The notes beneath the pieces were generated by a model that saw only the letters and a program-made list of their open reading frames with translations, made no database searches and was not told where the DNA came from. This document shows, in pieces, positions 6,953 through 12,502 of a DNA stretch of 12,502 nucleotides. The stretch covers positions 1-12,502 of the forward strand of contig JACIWM010000031.1 of assembly GCA_014360945.1 (NCBI GenBank). Direction: 5' to 3'. This DNA is from Candidatus Bipolaricaulota bacterium (GTDB taxonomy: Bacteria > Bipolaricaulota > Bipolaricaulia > Bipolaricaulales > Bipolaricaulaceae). The position numbers and the translations under genes were made by a program. Within the stretch, counting starts at the first letter, position 1, and each line of letters opens with the position of its first letter.

Positions 6953-7816
6953 ATGACGCTCCGAAGTTTTTGGATAGTGGTTTTGGGGGTAGTCCTGCTA
7001 TCCACTTTGTCCATGGCGGCAGAAAAGTTCATCGTGGCTTCGGATATTGCTTGGGCTCCGTTCGAGTGGGTCTCGGCAAAAGGGCATTACGTCGGCTTCG
7101 ATTTGGATGTGATGCGAATGATCGCCGTACTCGAAGGCTATGAGATCGAGATCCAGGACATGGCCTTCGACTCCATCATTCCCGCGGTGATCGCAGGGAA
7201 GGTGGACATCGGCGCCTCTGGGTTCACCATCACCGCGGAGCGCGCGCAAGTCGTGGATTTCTCCTCGCCTTATTGGACCTCGGACCAGACGGTTTTGGTG
7301 CGGGCCGATTCCGGGCTGAATATTGTGACTGCCCTCATGCCCGGCCGAAGGGTCGGTGCTCAGCGCGGCACCACCGGGGCCATATGGGTGGAGGAGAACC
7401 TCATCGCGAAAGGCGTGGCCGTGGAGCTTATCCTCTACGAGACATATCCTGAGGCCATCATGGACCTCCTTGCCGGCCGCGTGGACGCGGTGGTCCAGGA
7501 CCAGGCGCCCTCCGAACAGGCCGTGCGCCAGTACCCCGGCCAGCTCCTCATCGCCGGTGTCATCAAGACTTACGAGGAGTTCGGGTTCCTCGTGGCCAAA
7601 GGGGACCCGAAGGGCATTCTCCCGCGCATTGAGCGGGGGATGAAGAAGCTAAAGGAAAGCGGAGCGTGGGATAACCTTGTCGCCGCATACTTTGGGAACC
7701 CCTTGGAGGCCATCGAGGCCGCTTGGGAGGCGTGCATCGACATCCTCCTTGTAAACAAGGATCCGGTGGGATATGCGGCCTGCTTAGCCCAGAAGGTCCG
7801 GGAACTGAGCCAGTAG
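6953..7816 (+). CDS. Polar amino-acid ABC transporter, periplasmic binding protein
   Basis: A 287-residue extracytoplasmic solute-binding protein (SBP_bac_3 family). ATG 6953 is chosen because GGGAGGT lies just upstream and a signal peptide follows at once: a short basic start, WIVVLGVVLLSTLS, and probable cleavage in SMA-AEK near residue 22. No lipobox is seen. Domain motifs are FVGFDLD-like YVGFDLDVMRMIA (47-58), SGFTITAERAQVVDFSSPY (89-107) with Arg97 at the position that binds the ligand carboxylate in GlnH/HisJ, GAQRGTTGA (135-143), and GRVDAVVQDQ (175-184) with Asp183 at the amino-group-binding position. These support an amino-acid ligand; which one is not evident. The protein continues ~40 residues beyond the usual fold end (after NLVAAYFG) with Cys261 and Cys277. 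It heads the importer operon and is followed by a strong hairpin. Confidence 0.9.
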   Translation: MTLRSFWIVVLGVVLLSTLSMAAEKFIVASDIAWAPFEWVSAKGHYVGFDLDVMRMIAVLEGYEIEIQDMAFDSIIPAVIAGKVDIGASGFTITAERAQVVDFSSPYWTSDQTVLVRADSGLNIVTALMPGRRVGAQRGTTGAIWVEENLIAKGVAVELILYETYPEAIMDLLAGRVDAVVQDQAPSEQAVRQYPGQLLIAGVIKTYEEFGFLVAKGDPKGILPRIERGMKKLKESGAWDNLVAAYFGNPLEAIEAAWEACIDILLVNKDPVGYAACLAQKVRELSQ

Positions 7817-7824
7817 AATCGAGC

Positions 7825-7850
7825 GGGGGAGGCCATATACGGCCTCCCCC
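7825..7850 (+). terminator. Intercistronic hairpin between binding protein and permease
   Basis: GGGGGAGGCC (7825-7834) and GGCCTCCCCC (7841-7850) form a perfect 10-bp stem with loop ATATAC. The following TTTCCTCCCTT is pyrimidine-rich but not a true T-tract, so complete termination is unlikely. Such stems between a binding-protein gene and its membrane genes typically stabilise the upstream message or partly terminate, giving excess binding protein. The left arm also contains the only Shine-Dalgarno-like sequence before the permease. Confidence 0.65.
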
Positions 7851-7859
7851 TTTCCTCCC

Positions 7860-8537
7860 TTGACCTGGGAACACTGGCTGCGAGTTTGGTCTCATCTTCC
7901 CCTTCTCCTGCGGGGACTTTCTGTGAACCTTGCTCTTTTGGGCGGTCTTTTGGGGCTGGGGTTTGTTCTGGGAGTCCTCATTGCCATCCTTGAGGTCTAC
8001 GGCCCCAAGATCCTCAGGCTCTGCGCTTCCGTTTACACCTGGGTCTTCCGTAGCATTCCCGAGATTCTCCTTCTTCTTCTCGTATGGTTTGGGCCATCGC
8101 AATTTGGCGTGCAGATTTCCCCGTTCTTTGCCGCGGTTTTGGCGCTGGGATTGCGCTCCTCCGCGTATCAAGCGGAGATTTTTCGCGGGGCTTTGCAGTC
8201 CATCCCTTCTGGACAGACCCTGGCGGCCCGGGCTTTGGGCCTCTCCCGCCTCGGGACCATAAGGCACATCCTCCTTCCCCAGGCTTTGCGCCTTTCCTTG
8301 GCCGGATGGGGGAACGAGTTCGCCGTGGTCCTCAAGGACACCACTTTGGCCTACGCCATCGGGGTGGTGGAGGTGATGCGGCAGGCCCGGTACATCGCGA
8401 GCCGGAATTTTCCTCTCACCCTTCCCGCATATATCCTTGTGGCCCTCCTTTTCTTGGCCGCCACTTATTTTGGGCTCTTTGTCATTGGAAAATTAGAGGA
8501 GAGGTTGCGTATTCCCGGATTGGAGGCGCGAAGATAA
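7860..8537 (+). CDS. Polar amino-acid ABC transporter permease (first of two)
   Basis: About 225 residues, normal for His/Glu/Gln-type permeases, with roughly five membrane segments. It shows LLRGLSVNLALLGGLLGLGF (N-terminal helix), RSIPEILLLLLVWFG (64-78; family R.(T/I)P...L..W/YFG), SAYQAEIFRGALQSIPSGQTLAARALGLS (101-129), then the EAA-type coupling loop RHILLPQALR (135-144), which contacts the ATPase. The start is uncertain: TTG 7860 gives a sensible N-terminus but has no Shine-Dalgarno, and upstream lies the hairpin and a C/T-rich run. GTG 7923 would cut into the first helix. It forms the membrane channel together with the second permease. The stop overlaps the ATPase start (TAATG). Confidence 0.88.
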   Translation: MTWEHWLRVWSHLPLLLRGLSVNLALLGGLLGLGFVLGVLIAILEVYGPKILRLCASVYTWVFRSIPEILLLLLVWFGPSQFGVQISPFFAAVLALGLRSSAYQAEIFRGALQSIPSGQTLAARALGLSRLGTIRHILLPQALRLSLAGWGNEFAVVLKDTTLAYAIGVVEVMRQARYIASRNFPLTLPAYILVALLFLAATYFGLFVIGKLEERLRIPGLEARR

Positions 8538-9283
8538 TGCTTCTGCGTGTGGTGGATCTCCATAAGCGTTACGGCAGGGAAGAGGTCCTGAAGGGCGTGT
8601 CCTTCTTCCTGGAAAAAGGGGAAACAAAGGTCATCATCGGCCCATCCGGGACGGGAAAATCCACGTTGCTTCGATGCATAAACCGTCTCACCGAGCCCGA
8701 TCGGGGGCGTATTTGGCTGGAGGATGTGGAAATAACCTCGCCCAAAGTGAACATCAACCGCATTCGCGCCCAAATCGGCTTCGTTTTTCAAGACTTCAAC
8801 CTTTTCACGCACCTGACTGCATTGGACAACGTTCGGTTGGGTCTCATGAGGGTGAAGGGGATGGGAAAGAAGGAGGCCACGGCTCGGGCCCTGCAGGAGT
8901 TGGCTCGAGTGGGCCTTGCTGACAAGGCCAAGGCCTATCCGGCCGAGCTTTCCGGGGGACAACAGCAGCGCGTATCCATTGCCCGAGCCTTAGCCATGGA
9001 TCCCAAACTCATCCTCTTCGATGAGCCCACCAGCGCCCTCGATCCGGAGCTGATCGGGGAGGTCCTCGCGGTCATGGAGGATCTGGCTAAAAGCGGGATG
9101 ACCATGTTGGTGGTGACCCATGAGATGGGATTTGCCCGAAGCGTTGCCGACGAGATCATCTTCATGGAGAAAGGGGTGATCTTGGAGCAGGGACCACCGG
9201 AGCAGATTTTCTATAGCCCGAAACACCCGCGCACCGCGGAATTCCTGCGGCGCATCACCGACCTTTACGGAGGAAACCGGTGA
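8537..9283 (+). CDS. Polar amino-acid ABC transporter ATP-binding protein
   Basis: 248 residues, standard for GlnQ/HisP-type ATPases that drive amino-acid import. It has Walker A GPSGTGKST (35-43), Q-loop Gln85 in FVFQDFNLF, signature LSGGQQQR (138-145), Walker B LILFDEP (158-164) with catalytic Glu163, D-loop SALD, and H-loop His195 (VVTHEM). It ends with the usual GPPEQIFYSPKHPRTAEFL. All catalytic elements are intact. Start ATG 8537 overlaps the permease stop and follows GGAGG at 8522-8526. An in-frame open stretch further upstream lies inside the permease gene and is not coding. The stop overlaps the GTG of the next permease. Confidence 0.95.
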   Translation: MLLRVVDLHKRYGREEVLKGVSFFLEKGETKVIIGPSGTGKSTLLRCINRLTEPDRGRIWLEDVEITSPKVNINRIRAQIGFVFQDFNLFTHLTALDNVRLGLMRVKGMGKKEATARALQELARVGLADKAKAYPAELSGGQQQRVSIARALAMDPKLILFDEPTSALDPELIGEVLAVMEDLAKSGMTMLVVTHEMGFARSVADEIIFMEKGVILEQGPPEQIFYSPKHPRTAEFLRRITDLYGGNR

Positions 9284-9960
9284 ACCTCGTTTTCTCCTGG
9301 AGCTGGCTTCCAAAACTTGCCGAGGGCCTTCTTCTCACCTTGGAACTCACGGCCATCTCCATGTCCGTCGGCGCTTTCTTTGGAATAGTTTTGGCCATCA
9401 CTCGTATCTATGCGCGCGGCCCCCTTTTGCCCCTTTACCTTTTGGCTTCCGGGTACGTGCACTTTTTCCGGGGGACCCCGCTTTTGGTGCAGCTTATGAC
9501 CATCTACTTTGCCCTTCCCACTGTGGGTTTGCGTTTTTCCCCATTTTCCGCGGGGGTTTTGGCCCTGACCCTCAACACCGCGGCCTATCAAGCGGAGTAT
9601 TTTCGCGGGGCCATTCAATCCGTGCGGGCCGGGCAAATGCAAGCCGCCTTGGCCTTGGGCCTCTCTCGCCTTCAGGCCCTCCGTTACGTGATCCTTCCTC
9701 AAGCCCTGCGCCTTGTGATCCCCCCTTGGTCCAACGAGCTCATCTACATGGTGAAAGGCTCGGCCGTGGTTTACTTAATCGGGGCCACGGAGCTCATGGG
9801 CCAGGCCAAAAACATCGCCGCCCGCACCTTCCGAAATTTCGAGGTCTACATCGTGGTGGCCCTGTTCTATCTGGCCCTGATCCTTGTGCTTACCCTCATT
9901 CTGCGGTGGGTGGAACGCAAAACGCGAGTTCCCGGACTTGGCCTTCCCGGCCGGGCCTGA
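9280..9960 (+). CDS. Polar amino-acid ABC transporter permease (second)
   Basis: 226 residues and paralogous to the first permease. Motifs are RGTPLLVQLMTIYFALP (64-80, closer to family consensus than the first copy), AAYQAEYFRGAIQSVRAGQMQAALALGLSR (101-130) and the coupling loop RYVILPQALR (135-144). Start GTG 9280 overlaps the ATPase TGA (GTGA) and follows GGAGG at 9269-9273. The two permeases probably form a heterodimer with two copies of the ATPase. Arg codons are all CGN (15 of 15), in contrast to the acyl-CoA block. Confidence 0.92.
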   Translation: MNLVFSWSWLPKLAEGLLLTLELTAISMSVGAFFGIVLAITRIYARGPLLPLYLLASGYVHFFRGTPLLVQLMTIYFALPTVGLRFSPFSAGVLALTLNTAAYQAEYFRGAIQSVRAGQMQAALALGLSRLQALRYVILPQALRLVIPPWSNELIYMVKGSAVVYLIGATELMGQAKNIAARTFRNFEVYIVVALFYLALILVLTLILRWVERKTRVPGLGLPGRA

Positions 9961-10007
9961 CCCCTTGACAAGGCCCCTAGCTTTGTTGTACCTATAGCTC
10001 GTGCCAC

Positions 10008-10030
10008 GCGGAAAGGTGATTCCGCTTCTT
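10008..10030 (+). terminator. Terminator-like hairpin after the importer operon
   Basis: GCGGAA (10008-10013) and TTCCGC (10020-10025) pair around loop AGGTGA, followed by TTCTT. The stem is short (6 bp) but correctly placed 48 bp after the last permease stop, before the asparagine synthetase promoter region. Confidence 0.45.
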
Positions 10031-10046
10031 CCCCTTGGCCCGGCCA

Positions 10047-10064
10047 ACGCCCCGGCCGGGGCGT
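10047..10064. repeat. 18-bp perfect palindrome, possible operator
   Basis: ACGCCCCGGCCGGGGCGT is a perfect palindrome (two 9-bp halves). No T-run follows, so it is not an intrinsic terminator. Its right end is the T of the TG in the extended -10 at 10064-10072, the usual place for a repressor site. The regulator is unknown. A GC-rich chance palindrome cannot be excluded, since related GGCCGGGCC-type words occur at 9949-9957 and 10037-10045. Confidence 0.4.
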
Positions 10065-10072
10065 GATCTAAT
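10064..10072 (+). promoter_or_regulatory. Extended -10 element for the asparagine synthetase gene
   Basis: TGATCTAAT combines a TGn element with TCTAAT, a five-of-six match to the -10 consensus. No good -35 is present 16-19 bp upstream, where the GC-rich palindrome lies. Initiation near 10079 would leave a leader of about 68 nt before GTG 10147. Confidence 0.4.
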
Positions 10073-10133
10073 CATCCCTTCTGTACCTCGTCCGTAGGTC
10101 CTCGGGTTTTTCTTTGCCTTTTTCTTGGTCCCT

Positions 10134-10141
10134 AAAGGAGG
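10134..10141 (+). promoter_or_regulatory. Ribosome binding site fixing the asparagine synthetase start
   Basis: AAAGGAGG lies 5 bp before GTG 10147. This selects the GTG over the in-frame codon at 10114, which would place the Shine-Dalgarno inside the coding region. Confidence 0.75.
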
Positions 10142-10146
10142 AGCTT

Positions 10147-11040
10147 GTGAAGTGCGAAGCGTTGGCGTTGGAGGTCACGAGTGTTGTGCTTGGGGCGAGC
10201 CGGGAATTCCTCGCGCGGGAAGGATTTATCGAGCTTTTGCCGGTGATTTTGGCGCCGGTGACCGATCCTCTGCGCACCACCCCGGAGTGGGCCACCGTCT
10301 CCGCCTATGGGTCTTCGTGGTATCTCACGCGCAGCATGATTTTCCATAAGCAGGCAGCGGTGCGCGTCCATCCCAAGATCTTTTGCTTTTCCCCGAACGT
10401 GCGGCTGGAACCGGTGGAGCGCGCCCAAACCGGCCGCCACCTTTTCGAGTTCGTCCAGCTAGACCTGGAGGTGCGAAACGCCGCGCGTGAGGAGGTCATG
10501 GACTTAGGCGAGCGTCTTCTCCTCCACATCTTGGCGGAGGTGCGGCGGGAGTGTGGCAAAGCCCTAGCCAAGGCGGGCCGGGAAATCCCCGAGTATTCCC
10601 GGCCATTTCCGCGTATCACCTGGCACGAAGCCCGCCGGGAATTTGGTGAGGATTTTGAACTCGTGCTTTCCCAGAAAAGCGAAACTCCCGTATGGCTCGT
10701 GGATTTCCCCATTGATCAACGGGAGTTCTATGACCGCGAGGATCCGGAGAGGCCCGGGATCCTCCGGGATATGGACCTCATCTATCCCGAGGGCTATGGA
10801 GAGGCTTTGTCTGGGGGCGAGAGAGAACACGAGCTTGCGCGCATCAAGGCCCGGATTCTCCGTCAGGGTCTGTCCTTGGATGCGTACGCGCCCATCTTAG
10901 CGCTGGCTGAGGATGGGCTTCCCCCTTCCGCGGGCTTTGGGATCGGAGTAGAGAGGCTTGTGCGCTTTGTGTGCGGGTTCGACCACGTGCGGAAGGTGCG
11001 GCTCTTCCCGCGGGTTCCGGGAGAGAGGGCCCTTCTTTAG
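10147..11040 (+). CDS. Archaeal-type, AsnRS-like asparagine synthetase
   Basis: 297 residues. It has a class II aminoacyl-tRNA synthetase catalytic core and no N-terminal anticodon-binding domain. It strongly resembles, from memory, the Pyrococcus AsnRS-related asparagine synthetase (about 294 residues), which makes asparagine from aspartate, ATP and ammonia and does not charge tRNA. Motif 1 region is GFIELLPVILAPVTDPL (26-42), then WYLTRSMIFHKQAA (58-71). Motif 2 is FSPNVRLEPVER...GRHLFEFVQLDLEV (81-109) with Arg86 and the RHLFEF loop. FPIDQREFYDRED (187-199) and DLIYPEGYGEALSGGEREHE (210-229) follow, and motif 3 is GFGIGVERLVRF (263-274). The ending LFPRVPG is class II AsnRS/AspRS-like. Domain loss is intrinsic to the family, not truncation, because the start has its own Shine-Dalgarno. 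Alternative reading: a tRNA-synthetase paralogue with another amino-acid or adenylation role. The stop overlaps the convergent GGDEF gene. Confidence 0.85.
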   Translation: MKCEALALEVTSVVLGASREFLAREGFIELLPVILAPVTDPLRTTPEWATVSAYGSSWYLTRSMIFHKQAAVRVHPKIFCFSPNVRLEPVERAQTGRHLFEFVQLDLEVRNAAREEVMDLGERLLLHILAEVRRECGKALAKAGREIPEYSRPFPRITWHEARREFGEDFELVLSQKSETPVWLVDFPIDQREFYDREDPERPGILRDMDLIYPEGYGEALSGGEREHELARIKARILRQGLSLDAYAPILALAEDGLPPSAGFGIGVERLVRFVCGFDHVRKVRLFPRVPGERALL

Positions 11041-12502
11041 CCCAGGCGGTCCTTTTTCGTTGCGTACATCTTTTGATCGGCCTCCCGCAGGAGATCCTCG
11101 GGAGGCCGGCTGTTTTCGGGATCGTATGTCGCTACCCCGGCGGAGAAATCCAGGACGAACCCGAGGTCCAAGCTCATGCTCCAGGTCCGGAGTTTGGCGC
11201 GCACCCGCTTCACCGCCTCCTCCGCCCCAGTTTCTTCGGTCTCGGGAAGGAGGAGCAAAAACTCGTCTCCACCGTAGCGGAACACGAAATCGCAGGCCCG
11301 CAGATTCCGAAGGAGAAGCTCGCCAACTCCTTTCAGGACCGCGTCGCCTCGCATGTGCCCAAACACATTGTTCACCCGCCGAAAGTTGTCCAAATCCAGC
11401 AGGACCACGGAAAAAGGATGACGATAACGCTGGGCCCTCTTCACTTCCCGCGCAAGGACCTCGAATAGATACCGGCGGTTGTAGAGGTTGGTGAGGGGAT
11501 CGCGGTAGCTCAGGTCCCGCAGACTCTCCCGAGCCTTAAGCCCTGCGATGGACATGGCGAGAAGATCGGCCACGGCGGAGAGGAATTCCTCGTCCTCGGC
11601 GCGGAAACGCTCAAGCTCCGTGCTCTCCACATCCAAAACGCCCAGGAGTTCTTGGCCAAGAACGATGGGCACGGCAAGCTCGGATTTGATCTCCGGATGT
11701 AGCGGAAAATATCGGGGATCTTCCGAAACGTTGCCCACCCGGGCAGACTTTCGATTCCGGGCCACCCAACCCACGATCCCCTGGGTCAGTGGCACTCTTT
11801 GGCCTTCCACATATCTTGGGCCGGGAAGGGCGGAGTGAGCGGCGGCTACCACCAACTCCTCCCCCTCCATAAGGAGGATGGCGCCGAATTCGTAGTGTAC
11901 GTCCTTTTGCAGGCTTTCCAAGGCGCCAACAAGCATTTCTTGAACGGTTTCGAAGTGGGCAAGTTTGTGGGACAGTTTGAATGCACCTTGCAACCACTCC
12001 TTGTGGCGTTTTAGCTCCTCCATTTGGAAGGCGCGTTCCACGGCCAAAGCTGCCAAATCCGCGAAGATCTCCAAAGGTTCCAGGATCTCAAGGGTCGGCT
12101 CCTTCGGGGTCACCGGCTCATCCACGGAGATGTGCCCGATTATGCCGGCCTGGCCCCGCAAGGGGATGAAGAGGAAATCGTCGGGATGCCAGCCGTGCGA
12201 CGCCTGCCGACCCGGAAGGCCCACATCCTTTCCCCAAGGAGCACGATCGTGAGGGATGTAGTAGGAACGGCCGATGCGGAATTCCTCTTGAAATGCCAGG
12301 GGTCGCATTTCCGGGGGAAGCCCCCGGGTCCGTATCTTTTCCTCCTCTTCCGGGGTGAGGCCAGCCGAAGCCAGGGCCATCACCGGTCCTAAAAGAGGCG
12401 GATCGTGACGTAGATCGTAAACGGTCACCACGGCCCGGCGAAACGGGGAATATTCCACCACGGCCTTGGCCACCTTCGTCAAGATTTCCTGAATGTTCGT
12501 GG
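11037..12502 (-). CDS. GAF-GAF-GGDEF diguanylate cyclase (5' end outside window)
   Basis: The frame is open to the window edge. A TTG at 12482 could start it, but it lacks a ribosome binding site and the codons before it (encoding NIQEI) look like the beginning of a GAF domain, so the N-terminus is probably missing. Counting from that TTG: first GAF ~1-150 (FLFIPLRGQAGIIGHISVD), linker helix ~150-180, second GAF ~175-315 (QGIVGWVARNRKSARVGNVSEDPRYF, SELAVPIVLGQELLGVLDVES), and GGDEF domain ~320-481. RDPLTNLYNRRYL precedes the catalytic YGGDEF (403-408). The product-inhibition I-site RxxD is intact as RACD (395-398). LDLDNFRRVNN has Asn372 where Asp is usual (ND), and Arg368 where Lys is usual. 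The likely role is c-di-GMP synthesis from two GTP, gated by a GAF ligand or redox/light signal not identifiable here. It appears cytosolic. Confidence 0.9.
   Translation of the reverse strand, partial: TNIQEILTKVAKAVVEYSPFRRAVVTVYDLRHDPPLLGPVMALASAGLTPEEEEKIRTRGLPPEMRPLAFQEEFRIGRSYYIPHDRAPWGKDVGLPGRQASHGWHPDDFLFIPLRGQAGIIGHISVDEPVTPKEPTLEILEPLEIFADLAALAVERAFQMEELKRHKEWLQGAFKLSHKLAHFETVQEMLVGALESLQKDVHYEFGAILLMEGEELVVAAAHSALPGPRYVEGQRVPLTQGIVGWVARNRKSARVGNVSEDPRYFPLHPEIKSELAVPIVLGQELLGVLDVESTELERFRAEDEEFLSAVADLLAMSIAGLKARESLRDLSYRDPLTNLYNRRYLFEVLAREVKRAQRYRHPFSVVLLDLDNFRRVNNVFGHMRGDAVLKGVGELLLRNLRACDFVFRYGGDEFLLLLPETEETGAEEAVKRVRAKLRTWSMSLDLGFVLDFSAGVATYDPENSRPPEDLLREADQKMYATKKDRLG

Noticed and set aside
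8084..8536. In-frame upstream extension of the ATPase frame
   Set aside because: It lies wholly within the first permease gene in another frame. ABC ATPases of this type begin at MLLRVVDLHKRYG.
9965..9998. Perfect TTGACA -35 with TATAGC downstream
   Set aside because: The spacing is 22 bp, too long for a sigma70 promoter, and no -10 sequence is found at 16-18 bp. Probably chance.
10012..10025. T-box-like sequence (AAGGTGATTCCGC) upstream of the asparagine synthetase
   Set aside because: About 10 of 14 positions match the T-box consensus, but it lies far too close to any upstream promoter to allow a Stem I with a specifier loop, and the match coincides with a simple terminator-like hairpin.
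1..12502. CRISPR arrays, tRNA/rRNA genes, insertion sequences, defence or phage genes
   Set aside because: None seen: no regularly spaced repeats, no transposase or integrase motifs, and all long frames on the coding strand are accounted for by housekeeping or metabolic families.

Overview
The window looks like bacterial chromosome from a GC-rich lineage. Most genes have Shine-Dalgarno motifs, sigma70-like promoters and intrinsic-terminator-like hairpins are visible, and there is a GGDEF signalling protein. GTG starts are common and one TTG start is likely. The phylum cannot be named from the sequence. The archaeal-type asparagine synthetase and the Acd/Etf type would fit a thermophilic or anaerobic candidate lineage, but that is a guess.

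Layout. (1) 1-1697: the 3' end of a DUF2207 membrane protein gene overlaps a LemA-family gene. (2) 1698-4834: a promoter, then acyl-CoA dehydrogenase, etfB and etfA, closely spaced and followed by a hairpin terminator near 4920-4948. (3) 4835-5196: a 362-bp gap with no convincing gene. (4) 5197-6826: 3-hydroxyacyl-CoA dehydrogenase and enoyl-CoA hydratase. (5) 6827-9960: an extended -10 promoter and a polar amino-acid ABC importer in the order binding protein, permease, ATPase, permease. A 10-bp perfect hairpin separates the binding protein from the membrane genes. (6) 9961-10146: a regulatory gap with a terminator-like hairpin and an 18-bp perfect palindrome touching an extended -10 element. 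(7) 10147-11040: an AsnRS-like, archaeal-type asparagine synthetase. (8) 11037-12502, minus strand: a GAF-GAF-GGDEF diguanylate cyclase, cut at its N-terminus by the window edge and overlapping the previous gene by 4 bp tail to tail.

How the genes work together. Acd, EtfAB, Hbd and the crotonase form a nearly complete C4/fatty acyl-CoA module covering acyl-CoA/enoyl-CoA, hydration and 3-hydroxyacyl oxidation. It could run as beta-oxidation or, reversed, as butyryl-CoA formation. Thiolase and CoA-transferase/ligase are absent here. This block (about 1.7-6.8 kb) uses AGG/AGA and ATA codons far more than the downstream importer genes and has lower GC in sampled lines, so it may have a different history. 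The importer and the asparagine synthetase are neighbours in amino-acid metabolism, but each appears to have its own promoter.

I found no CRISPR array, rRNA, tRNA, IS element or obvious defence system. The points most worth following are the asparagine synthetase and its palindromic promoter region, the compositional boundary of the acyl-CoA block, and the SBP/permease hairpin.
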